Below are positions 17,973-25,126 of a stretch of DNA of 64,000 bases, one piece after another. The stretch covers positions 124,001-188,000 of the forward strand of contig NZ_JACSGR010000007.1 of the NCBI RefSeq assembly GCF_016025525.2, read 5' to 3'. Under the pieces are notes generated by a model. That model saw nothing but the letters and a program-made list of their open reading frames with translations. It did not search any database and was not told the origin of the DNA. The position numbers were made by a program, and so were the translations under genes. Within the stretch, counting starts at the first letter, position 1. Every line of letters begins with the position of its first letter. Source of the DNA: Eikenella glucosivorans (GTDB lineage Bacteria; Pseudomonadota; Gammaproteobacteria; Burkholderiales; Neisseriaceae).

Positions 17973-19019
17973 TTACTCTTCGGGCTGTTCGCCGTCGGTT
18001 TCGTCGTGCCGGCCTTCGGTGATCTCGATATTGATGCCGACTTCCTGGCGGATTTTCGCTTCAATCTCGGCGGCCACTTCGGGGTTTTCCTTCAGCCACA
18101 CGCGCACGTTGTCTTTGCCTTGGCCGATTTTGTCGCCGTTGTAGCTGTACCATGCGCCGGATTTTTTGATGATGCCGATTTTGTCGCCCCAGTCGATCAG
18201 CTCGCCTTCGCGGCTCACGCCTTCGCCGTAAAGGATGTCGAACTCGGCCTGGCGGAAAGGCGGGGCAACCTTGTTTTTAATCACTTTCACGCGGGTTTCG
18301 TTGCCCAGGATGTCATCGCCCTTTTTAATCTGGCCGATGCGGCGGATATCGAGGCGCACGGAGGCGTAAAACTTGAGCGCGTTGCCGCCGGTGGTGGTTT
18401 CCGGGCTGCCGAACATCACGCCGATCTTCATGCGGATTTGATTAATGAACACCACCAAAGTGTTGGTTTTCTTAATGTGGCCGGTGAGCTTGCGCAAGGC
18501 CTGGCTCATCAGGCGGGCTTGCAGGCCCACGTGGCTGTCGCCCATTTCGCCTTCGATTTCCGCCTTGGGCACCAGCGCCGCCACGGAATCGATCACCACC
18601 ATGTCCACGCCGCCGGAGCGCACCAGCATATCGCAGATTTCCAGCGCCTGTTCGCCCGTGTCCGGCTGCGACACCATCAGCTCTTCCACCTTCACGCCCA
18701 GCTTGCGCGCGTAAATCGGGTCGAAGGCGTTTTCCGCATCGATAAAGGCGCACACGCCGCCGTTTTTCTGGCACTGCGCGATGGTTTCCAAGCACAGCGT
18801 GGTTTTGCCGGAAGACTCCGGCCCGAAGATTTCCACAATGCGCCCGCGCGGCAAACCGCCCACGCCCAGCGCCAAATCCACGCCCAGCGAGCCGGTGGAA
18901 ATCACTTCCAAGTTTTCATCCTGATGGCTGCCGTCCATCTTCATGATGGCGCCTTTGCCGAAATTCTTTTCAATTTGAGCCAGCGCGGCGGCCAGCGCCT
19001 TTGCTTTATCGTTTGACAT
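17973..19019 (-). CDS. recA: Recombinase RecA
   Basis: RecA forms filaments on single-stranded DNA and drives strand exchange in repair and in transformation. The 348-residue protein shows Walker A GPESSGKTT at 66-74, Walker B VVIDSVAALVPKAEIEGEMGD, DNA-binding loop L2 with NQIRMKIGVMFGSPETTTGGNALKF, and the acidic C-terminal tail. It is divergent from trmB; a GATAAT -10 candidate lies on the minus strand at about 19060. I did not see a LexA-type operator, consistent with Neisseriaceae lacking a classical SOS system. Confidence 0.99.
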   Translation of the reverse strand: MSNDKAKALAAALAQIEKNFGKGAIMKMDGSHQDENLEVISTGSLGVDLALGVGGLPRGRIVEIFGPESSGKTTLCLETIAQCQKNGGVCAFIDAENAFDPIYARKLGVKVEELMVSQPDTGEQALEICDMLVRSGGVDMVVIDSVAALVPKAEIEGEMGDSHVGLQARLMSQALRKLTGHIKKTNTLVVFINQIRMKIGVMFGSPETTTGGNALKFYASVRLDIRRIGQIKKGDDILGNETRVKVIKNKVAPPFRQAEFDILYGEGVSREGELIDWGDKIGIIKKSGAWYSYNGDKIGQGKDNVRVWLKENPEVAAEIEAKIRQEVGINIEITEGRHDETDGEQPEE

Positions 19020-19159
19020 AGCTAATCCCGTCGAAGTGTGAATAAATCGGGCGGATTATCGCATAAAGCACCGCCGCTGTGTTCGCCTTGCCGCCGCCGA
19101 AACTTGAGTGCCCCGCCCGATGCTGGCAATATAGCGCTATTTTATCGGCACCCCACACC

Positions 19160-19855
19160 ATGAACCCTTCCGACTCCCCCAAGCAGCAACACCCGCGCAG
19201 CATCAAATCATTCGTGCTGCGCCAAGGCCACATGACCCCCGCCCAGCAGCGCGCCATCGACGAAAACTGGCCGCGCTTCGGCCTCGACTTCCAAACCGCG
19301 CCCCTCGATTTAAACACTGCCTTCGGCCGCGCAGCCCCCAAAATCCTCGAAATCGGCTTCGGTATGGGCGCCGCCACCGCCGAAATCGCCCGAAGGCTAC
19401 CTGAAAAAGACTTCCTCGCCATCGACGTGCACGGCCCCGGCGTGGGCAATTTATGCAAACTCATCGCCGAGCAGGGCATCGCCAACATCCGCGTGATGCG
19501 GCACGACGCCGTGGAAGTGGTGGAAACCATGCTGGCCGAAGGCAGCCTGGCCGGCATCCACATCTTCTTCCCCGACCCCTGGCACAAAAAGCGCCACCAC
19601 AAACGCCGCCTCATCCAGCCCCCCTTCGTGGCCAAACTGCTGCCCAAGCTCCAAAGCGGCGGCTACATCCACCTGGCAACCGATTGGGAAGAATACGCCG
19701 CCCAAATGCTCGACGTGTTAAACAGCTTCCCCGAGCTGCAAAACACCGCCGAAAACTACGCCCCCACCCCCGCCTACCGCCCCGAAACCAAATTCGAAGC
19801 CCGCGGCAAACGCCTCGGTCACGGCGTGTGGGACTTGGTGTTCACCAAACGCTGA
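19160..19855 (+). CDS. trmB: tRNA (guanine-46-N7)-methyltransferase
   Basis: TrmB forms m7G46 in the tRNA variable loop. The 231-residue protein has the SAM-binding motif LEIGFGMGAATAEIA, the LAIDVHGPGVG segment and the family signature IHIFFPDPWHKKRHHKRRLIQ. The start MNPSDSPKQQ is preferred over an in-frame ATG 27 codons upstream that lies in the recA promoter region. A DUS is translated as RLPEKDF. It is divergent from recA. Confidence 0.96.
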   Translation: MNPSDSPKQQHPRSIKSFVLRQGHMTPAQQRAIDENWPRFGLDFQTAPLDLNTAFGRAAPKILEIGFGMGAATAEIARRLPEKDFLAIDVHGPGVGNLCKLIAEQGIANIRVMRHDAVEVVETMLAEGSLAGIHIFFPDPWHKKRHHKRRLIQPPFVAKLLPKLQSGGYIHLATDWEEYAAQMLDVLNSFPELQNTAENYAPTPAYRPETKFEARGKRLGHGVWDLVFTKR

Positions 19856-19956
19856 CAGCAGACACGCACACATCCGCCGATTGAGTTTCCGGCCAATCCA
19901 AACCTGGCCGGGCTTCAAACCGTGTTTTTGTTTGCTCACCCGAAAGGAGATACACC

Positions 19957-20403
19957 ATGAAACCGATCTACCTCGCCGCCCTCCTGCTCGCCGCCTGCGC
20001 CGCGCACCCCGCCGATTCCGCAGCCAACGCGCCCGCGCCCTCTGCCCCGCCCGCCGCACAGGCCGAGCAGCCGCCGCTCGCCGGCCAATGGCAAATCACC
20101 CGCATCGGTAACACCCGCCCCGCCCCCCGCAGCATGCTGAGCTTCCACCCCGAAGCCAAACGCTTCAACGCCGGCGTCGGCTGCAACACCCTCGGCGGCA
20201 GCTACCGCCAACAAGGCCATGCCCTGAGCTTCGGCGAAACCGTTACCACCCTGATGGGCTGCCCGCAGGCCATCCACCGGCAAGAGCGCCGGCTCGCCGA
20301 AAACGTGCTGCCCAACGTGGCCGCCTACCGTCTCGCCAACGGCCGGCTGGAGCTGCTCGACAGCGCCAACCGCGTCTTGCTGCAAGCCGTGCCCACACGT
20401 TAG
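19957..20403 (+). CDS. META-domain lipoprotein (HslJ-like)
   Basis: A 148-residue secreted lipoprotein. The signal peptide MKPIYLAALLLAAC ends in a lipobox LLAAC with Cys14 as the lipidated residue, followed by an Ala/Pro-rich spacer of about 28 residues. The remainder is a META/HslJ domain: GQWQITRIG, LSFHPEAKRFNAGVGCNTLGGSY and TTLMGCPQ are typical of the domain. It has a strong AAAGGAG site. E. coli HslJ is linked to heat shock and novobiocin resistance; no enzymatic role is known. Confidence 0.85.
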   Translation: MKPIYLAALLLAACAAHPADSAANAPAPSAPPAAQAEQPPLAGQWQITRIGNTRPAPRSMLSFHPEAKRFNAGVGCNTLGGSYRQQGHALSFGETVTTLMGCPQAIHRQERRLAENVLPNVAAYRLANGRLELLDSANRVLLQAVPTR

Positions 20404-20427
20404 CCTGCCAAGTGTAATCGGCCGATA

Positions 20428-20626
20428 AAAAGGCTACCTGAAAGCGTTAGCTTCAACGAAGTTAAAATACGCAACGCGTATTTCCGCGCAGCCAAAATTT
20501 TCAGGTAGCCTTTATACTGTGCCGCATGCACGACGTTTGCTCTTCCTTTCAAATCGCTTGCAGGCCGTGCATCCATACCCGGCCTGTCGAAACTTTTTCA
20601 GGTAGCCCCAAAGGCTACCTGAAAAC
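20428..20626. repeat. DUS pairs with repeat module between META gene and plsC
   Basis: A forward DUS at about 20430 and reverse DUS at 20506-20517 enclose AGCGTTAGCTTCAACGAAGT-TAAAATACGCAACGCGTATT, a diverged member of the modular repeat family. A second, close reverse/forward DUS pair lies at 20599-20626. These separate two convergent genes and could terminate both. Confidence 0.75.
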
Positions 20627-20652
20627 TTGAACGTGAGCGAAACCCAAACGCC

Positions 20653-21423
20653 TCAATCTCCCCCGTTCACCACCCCGCCCACAAAAGCCTCGGCCTTATC
20701 CTTGAGCAGGAAGCGGGCGGAGGGGTCGGCGGCTTCTTCGGCGGTGAGCACGAGCGGCGCGGAGCAGTCGGCGCGCACAATGATTTCGGGCATGGAAACG
20801 ATCCGCCACAGCGAGGTGAAGAGGCTGGTGTTGCCCGCATAAGCGGGGCCAGTGCTGCGTTTGCCCGACGCATCGCCATAGCGTAGCGCCACGGCCACGG
20901 CGGGCAGGCCGCTATCCAGCGCCGATTGGAACAGCGCGGCCTTAAACGGCAGGGTGGCCAGCCCGTCGGAGGCTTTGGCTTCGGGAAAGAACGACACGCT
21001 GTGCCCCGCCGTGAGCGAGCGCACGATGGCTTCGTTTACCGGTGCCACGTCGTTGCGGCTGTTGCGGTTGATGAACACCGCGCCGGTGCGCGCCACCACA
21101 GCGCCGATGAGCGGCCAGGAACGGATTTCGCGCTTGGCGATAAACACGGTGGGATACATGGCCATCAGTATCATCGGGTCGAGCCAGGAAACGTGGTTGG
21201 CCGCGCCGAGGAACACGGGTGGAAATGGTGGATTAGCCGGGTTGGCTTCAATGCGGATGTGCAGCACTTTCAACATACTGCGCGCGAGCCGTTGCATCAC
21301 GTCTTTGCTGTGCTGGTTGTATTCGCGCAGGCGGAACAGGCTCACGGCGGTGATGAAAAACCAGAGCAGCAGGTGCAGCAGGCGGAAAAGACGGGTAAAG
21401 ATTGAAGTGGGTTGTGTGTTCAT
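20653..21423 (-). CDS. 1-acyl-sn-glycerol-3-phosphate acyltransferase-like protein (PlsC family)
   Basis: A 256-residue membrane-associated acyltransferase. An N-terminal hydrophobic helix (about residues 14-30) precedes the HX4D catalytic motif NHVSWLD at 76-82 and the block FINRNSRND. Motif III reads FFPEAKASDG at 145-154, where the family usually has FPEGT; Glu is kept but Gly is Ala. The likely role is acylation of lysophosphatidate in phospholipid synthesis, like neisserial NlaA-type enzymes. It lies downstream of mutM on the same strand with a DUS in the gap. No strong Shine-Dalgarno is visible. Confidence 0.85.
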   Translation of the reverse strand: MNTQPTSIFTRLFRLLHLLLWFFITAVSLFRLREYNQHSKDVMQRLARSMLKVLHIRIEANPANPPFPPVFLGAANHVSWLDPMILMAMYPTVFIAKREIRSWPLIGAVVARTGAVFINRNSRNDVAPVNEAIVRSLTAGHSVSFFPEAKASDGLATLPFKAALFQSALDSGLPAVAVALRYGDASGKRSTGPAYAGNTSLFTSLWRIVSMPEIIVRADCSAPLVLTAEEAADPSARFLLKDKAEAFVGGVVNGGD

Positions 21424-21475
21424 ATTATTGGGTTATGGGGTGTTGGTAGCGGCAAAAGGCTACCTGAAAAACATT

Positions 21476-22297
21476 TCAGCGCTGGCATTGCGGGCAATAA
21501 AAACTGCCGCGCTGGCCGACCACCTGCCGCACAATCGGCGTGCCGCACGCCCGGCAGGGCTCGCCTTCGCGGCCGTACACATTGTATTGCTGCTGGAAAT
21601 AGCCGCTTTGGCCGTCGCTGTGCAGGAAATCGCGCAGGCTGCTGCCGCCGGCTTCCAGCGCCCGTTGCAGCACGCTGCGGATTTCGGCCACCAGGCGGCG
21701 GCATTCTTCGGCCGATACGCGGTCGGCGCGGCGCGCGGGCAGGATACCGGCGGCAAACAGCGCTTCGTTGGCATAAATATTGCCCACGCCCACCACGATT
21801 TTGTTGTCCATTAGCGCGGTTTTGATGGCACTTTTGCGGTGAGCGAGCGCATTTTTCAGGTAGCCTGCGGTGAATTCGTCTTGCAGCGGCTCGGGGCCCA
21901 GGTGCTGCAGCAGCGGATGCTGCTCGGCAGGGCCGGCAAACCACAGCACGGCGCCGAAGCGGCGCGGGTCGCGCAGGCGCAGCACGGTGCGGTCGGCGGT
22001 GACGATGTCGAGGTGGTCGTGTTTTTCCGGCGGCGGCGCGCTGCCGTCCGGGTACACGCGCAGGCTGCCCGACATGCCTAAATGCAGCAGCATCACGCCG
22101 TGGGCAAACTCAAACAGCAGATATTTGGCGCGGCGGCGGATGTGCACAATGCGGCTGCCGGCGAGCTGCTGCGCCAAATCGGGCGGCACCGGCCAGCGCA
22201 GCTTGGGCTGGCGCACCACCACTTCGGCCACAGTTTTGCCCTGCATATAGGGCTGGATGCCGCGGCGAGTGGTTTCAACTTCAGGCAGTTCTGGCAT
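21476..22297 (-). CDS. mutM: Formamidopyrimidine-DNA glycosylase
   Basis: MutM (Fpg) excises 8-oxoguanine and other oxidised purines and nicks the abasic site. The 273-residue protein begins MPELPEVETTRRG, exposing catalytic Pro after Met removal and Glu2. It has the helix-two-turn-helix segment VGVGNIYANEALF and the C-terminal zinc finger CRACGTPIVRQ...YCPQCQR. A DUS is translated as GYLKN in the middle. It is probably cotranscribed with the downstream acyltransferase. Confidence 0.98.
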   Translation of the reverse strand: MPELPEVETTRRGIQPYMQGKTVAEVVVRQPKLRWPVPPDLAQQLAGSRIVHIRRRAKYLLFEFAHGVMLLHLGMSGSLRVYPDGSAPPPEKHDHLDIVTADRTVLRLRDPRRFGAVLWFAGPAEQHPLLQHLGPEPLQDEFTAGYLKNALAHRKSAIKTALMDNKIVVGVGNIYANEALFAAGILPARRADRVSAEECRRLVAEIRSVLQRALEAGGSSLRDFLHSDGQSGYFQQQYNVYGREGEPCRACGTPIVRQVVGQRGSFYCPQCQR

Positions 22298-22463
22298 AAC
22301 GGATTCGGGGAAAGTGGGCGGGGTGGGCAGTGTAGACCGTTTACGCGGTTTAGGCTACCTGAAAACCGGCAAAACAAATTTCAGGTAGCCTCACCGCAAG
22401 ATAAAAGCCTGCCTGCAAACGGATCCAGCGGGTTTCTGCGCAGCCCAAACCAATCGGACATGA

Positions 22464-23138
22464 TTACTGCCGCTGCGCCGCCTGCAGCCGCTCCCACTTG
22501 GCACGGTGTTCCGGCTCATAAGCCAGGTTGATAACAAACAGCCCGGCCGTACCACCGTTCGCTTCGGCAGGAATCAAAAAGGCCAGCAGGCTGCCGCGTT
22601 TGAATTGGCGGATGCCCAGCCTATCCATATTTTTCTGCCGTTCCGCCGCCGTGGGGAAAGTGCCGTCGTTTAGTATTTGGAACTCCTGTTCGGTCAGGTT
22701 CGGATACGGCGCGAAACCCGCCTCCTCCGCTTCCCGCAGCAGGGGCGCGGTATCCCTGTCCACCCGCAGCAACACCAAGGATTGCAACAGCCCGCTTTCT
22801 TTATCGAAGGCCATGATCCGCTGCGAAATGCGGCCTCGGATGTCGCCCAGATACACATCAATCGTACCGGATTCCACAGTCAGCTCCCGGTTGGCAAAAG
22901 CCATCCTGCCCGTATCCGCCGGGACGGAATCGGGATACAGCGCCTTAACCTGCTCCCGCGTGGTTTTGCCCACTTCCACTCTTTGCAAGACAGACGCGGG
23001 AGCCGCCACGCTTTGGCCGGCAGAAGCCGCCCCGTCACCGGAATGGTTGGTTTCCGCCCCGCAGGCGCACAACAGCGCCAGCAACGGCAACAGCAGGGCG
23101 ATTTTGATTTTGGCGGAAATTCGGGCAGAAACGGTCAT
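22464..23138 (-). CDS. Uncharacterised lipoprotein
   Basis: A 224-residue protein with a lipoprotein signal peptide: a positively charged start, hydrophobic LLLPLLALLCAC, lipobox with Cys26, and a Ser/Gly-rich spacer. The mature part contains a VGKTTREQVKALYPDS segment, reminiscent of SmpA/OmlA-type small outer-membrane lipoproteins where VxxGxTxxxVxxxxG is common. Beyond this I do not recognise it. A GAGGA site precedes the ATG. It is probably anchored to the outer membrane with a periplasmic domain. Confidence 0.7.
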   Translation of the reverse strand: MTVSARISAKIKIALLLPLLALLCACGAETNHSGDGAASAGQSVAAPASVLQRVEVGKTTREQVKALYPDSVPADTGRMAFANRELTVESGTIDVYLGDIRGRISQRIMAFDKESGLLQSLVLLRVDRDTAPLLREAEEAGFAPYPNLTEQEFQILNDGTFPTAAERQKNMDRLGIRQFKRGSLLAFLIPAEANGGTAGLFVINLAYEPEHRAKWERLQAAQRQ

Positions 23139-23545
23139 GGCATTCCTCGCAAAACGTGATTAACGAAGCCGCCACGATACAAGATACGGCCGAACAGAGC
23201 AACGCCGCCCGCGCCAAGGCTACCTGAAAACATCAAATCCATTTTTCAGGTAGCCCTTTCCCTGTTCAAATCCCCTGTCCAACCAAATTTCTTAAAACGA
23301 TACCCCGCCAGCCAAGGCCGCATTTCCGCGAAACAAAAGCGCAGCTTCAAGGCAATGGAAACCTTCTTTGCCCATCGCCCAAACCGCCCATTTTGCATTA
23401 ACCCAATTTCACACAACCCGCCTGCCGCATTTTTCAAACCGCTTCCCGCACACCGGGCCGGCACACAAGCTTTCCCCTGTTTCGCTTTCCCCACGGCCAT
23501 CTGCGCCCGCTGCCGCCCAAACGTGCCAAACGGCACGCTTGGGGC
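23139..23545. other. Intergenic region with a DUS pair, no gene seen
   Basis: About 400 bases separate two divergent genes. An inverted DUS pair lies at 23216-23256. The region 23300-23360 is a degraded relative of the repeat modules (AACGATACC... CGCATTTCCGCGAAACAAAA). An open frame continues through 23355-23582 in phase with the downstream permease, but it has no family similarity and no ribosome binding site. Confidence 0.5.
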
Positions 23546-23551
23546 TATAAT
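23521..23551 (+). promoter_or_regulatory. Promoter and candidate operator of the RarD-like gene
   Basis: A perfect TATAAT at 23546-23551 is preceded, 16 bases up, by TGCCAA. Overlapping that -35 position is a perfect 6-bp inverted repeat, CGTGCC-AAAC-GGCACG (23522-23537). It could be a repressor operator, though no regulator gene is adjacent. The predicted leader is only about 25 bases. Confidence 0.55.
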
Positions 23552-23582
23552 GTTAATTATCTTTAATTCCGAAAGGCTGTGT

Positions 23583-24500
23583 GTGTCGAAAATGGGCATG
23601 TCGAGAATGGCCAAGGGGATTATTGCGGCCGTGGTCTCCAATATCTTGTTCGGCTCGCTGTTTATGTTCGGCCCGTGGATGCGGCCGATGACGGGCACGG
23701 ATGTATTTGCCTGGCGTATTGTCGGCACGTTTGCCTGCGCGCTCTCCATCATGCTGCTCACTTCTGCCAAACACGATGCGGCCCGCTTCCTGCGCGAAAT
23801 CGGCGGCGATGTGCGCCGCTGGGTTTTGGTGCTGCTGCCCGCACCGATTATGATCGGCCAGATTTGGCTGTATATGTGGGCGCCGGTGAACGGCAAGGGC
23901 GTGGACGTGTCGATGGGCTATTTCCTGTTTCCGCTCTCGATGATGGTGGGCGGTGTGATGGTGTTCCGCGAACGGCTGGACAGGTTGCAAATGGTGGCCG
24001 TGCTGCTGGCTTCGGCGGCGGTGGCGCTGGAAATCTGGCACAGCGGCACGTTCTCCTGGGTAACCATCGCGGTGTTCGCCACTTTCCCGATTTATTACAT
24101 CATGCGCCGCCAGCAGGGCGTGCCGCCGCTCTTGGGGCTGCTGATGGATTTGATTTTGGCGCTGCCTTTTGTGATTTGGTATTTGGCGATGTATTCGCCC
24201 AGCCCGGCCATGATTGAAGCCAAGCCGATCTTGCTGCTGTTTGTTGTGCTGCTGGGGCTCAACGGGGCGGTGTCGATGCAGATCAACCTCACGGCCAACG
24301 AGCTTTTGCCGGTGGTGCTGTTCGGTATGCTGAGCTATCTGGAGCCGGCGCTGCTGTTTTTGCTTTCGGTGTTTGTGTTGGGCGAGCATTTGGATTGGGT
24401 AACGATGGTGAGCCACAGCCTGATTTGGGCGAGCATTATCGTGATGCTGTATCACGGCATTCAGGCCATGCGCCGCGAAAAGGCGGAACAGGCTACCTGA
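23583..24500 (+). CDS. rarD: RarD-type EamA permease
   Basis: A 305-residue inner-membrane protein with ten predicted membrane segments in two EamA halves, resembling RarD (drug/metabolite transporter superfamily): GIIAAVVSNILFGSLFMFGPWM at the start, AWRIVGTFAC and a late SYLEPALLFLLSVFVLGE. I chose the GTG at 23583 because GAAAGG lies 6 bases upstream; ATG codons at 23592, 23598 and 23607 are alternatives. Its last residues Gln-Ala-Thr-stop are encoded by an eikDUS. The substrate is unknown. Confidence 0.82.
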   Translation: MSKMGMSRMAKGIIAAVVSNILFGSLFMFGPWMRPMTGTDVFAWRIVGTFACALSIMLLTSAKHDAARFLREIGGDVRRWVLVLLPAPIMIGQIWLYMWAPVNGKGVDVSMGYFLFPLSMMVGGVMVFRERLDRLQMVAVLLASAAVALEIWHSGTFSWVTIAVFATFPIYYIMRRQQGVPPLLGLLMDLILALPFVIWYLAMYSPSPAMIEAKPILLLFVVLLGLNGAVSMQINLTANELLPVVLFGMLSYLEPALLFLLSVFVLGEHLDWVTMVSHSLIWASIIVMLYHGIQAMRREKAEQAT

Positions 24501-24532
24501 AAATACTTGCCCCGCTGCAATGCAATAAAAAC

Positions 24533-24563
24533 AAGGCTTCCCGTGCGGAAGCCTTTGCCTTAT
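24533..24563 (+). terminator. Terminator of the RarD-like gene
   Basis: The 9-bp stem AAGGCTTCC/GGAAGCCTT with loop CGTGC is followed by TGCCTTAT, a weak T-run. Confidence 0.65.
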
Positions 24564-24588
24564 CGGGCAAAACGGCATGTGCGTAATG

Positions 24589-24597
24589 TGTTATAAT
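24589..24597 (+). promoter_or_regulatory. Extended -10 promoter upstream of the gene at 24683
   Basis: TGTTATAAT is an extended -10 (TGn-TATAAT). No -35 match is visible, which extended -10 promoters tolerate. A DUS follows at about 24607 in the predicted leader. Confidence 0.6.
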
Positions 24598-24682
24598 CGC
24601 GCGTTAGTTTTCAGGTAGCCTGAAACTGTATTTTGCACACGCCATTTCCCGATACAACAATACGTTTCACCACAAAATCCTT

Positions 24683-25045
24683 ATGCCAAACGAAATCGCC
24701 GACATCAGCTACGAAATTCTGGAAGATCTGGAAGACGAAAACGGCCGGGAAACGCCCGCCCTGTTTGTTGCCTGCAATATCCATAACGCAGCAGAAGCAG
24801 AAGAGTTCGTAGCCGAAGTGCAGCAGGCCGTTTCTAGCCAGCTTCTGATGGCCTGCCAAGAGGCCGAATTCCTGATGATTACCATCATCGGCAGCATCGA
24901 GGCCGAAGCCTTCCGCCAGCTTTGGCTGCCGCGCATTGAAGCAGACAAATTATTCGCCGCCCTGATGGGCAGGCTAGGCAGTGCCGTGGTGGTGCACGGT
25001 ACGCCTGCCGGCGAAATTGTCGGCCAAGCTTCGCTGCTGGCCTAA
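24683..25045 (+). CDS. Small acidic protein of unknown function
   Basis: A 120-residue soluble, acidic protein (DISYEILEDLEDENG...) with no signal peptide or membrane segment. The middle ITIIGSIEAEAFRQLWLPRIEADKLFAAL looks like a compact alpha/beta fold. I do not recognise a family. The start lacks a clear Shine-Dalgarno, but the extended -10 promoter about 90 bases upstream and codon use like its neighbours support a real gene. It precedes gyrB on the same strand with a DUS in the gap. Confidence 0.65.
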   Translation: MPNEIADISYEILEDLEDENGRETPALFVACNIHNAAEAEEFVAEVQQAVSSQLLMACQEAEFLMITIIGSIEAEAFRQLWLPRIEADKLFAALMGRLGSAVVVHGTPAGEIVGQASLLA

Positions 25046-25126
25046 CCAGCTGCCGGTTAAACATCCTAATTTGCGCTGCCATTTTTCAGGTAGCCTCAAC
25101 TCATTCCAAATTACAGAAAAGCAACC

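Noticed and set aside
19020..19080. LexA/SOS operator upstream of recA
   Set aside because: No CTG-N10-CAG box was seen; Neisseriaceae generally lack a classical SOS regulon.
23355..23582. 76-codon N-terminal extension of the RarD-like gene
   Set aside because: It covers the promoter (TATAAT at 23546) and has no similarity; the GTG at 23583 has a well-spaced GAAAGG.
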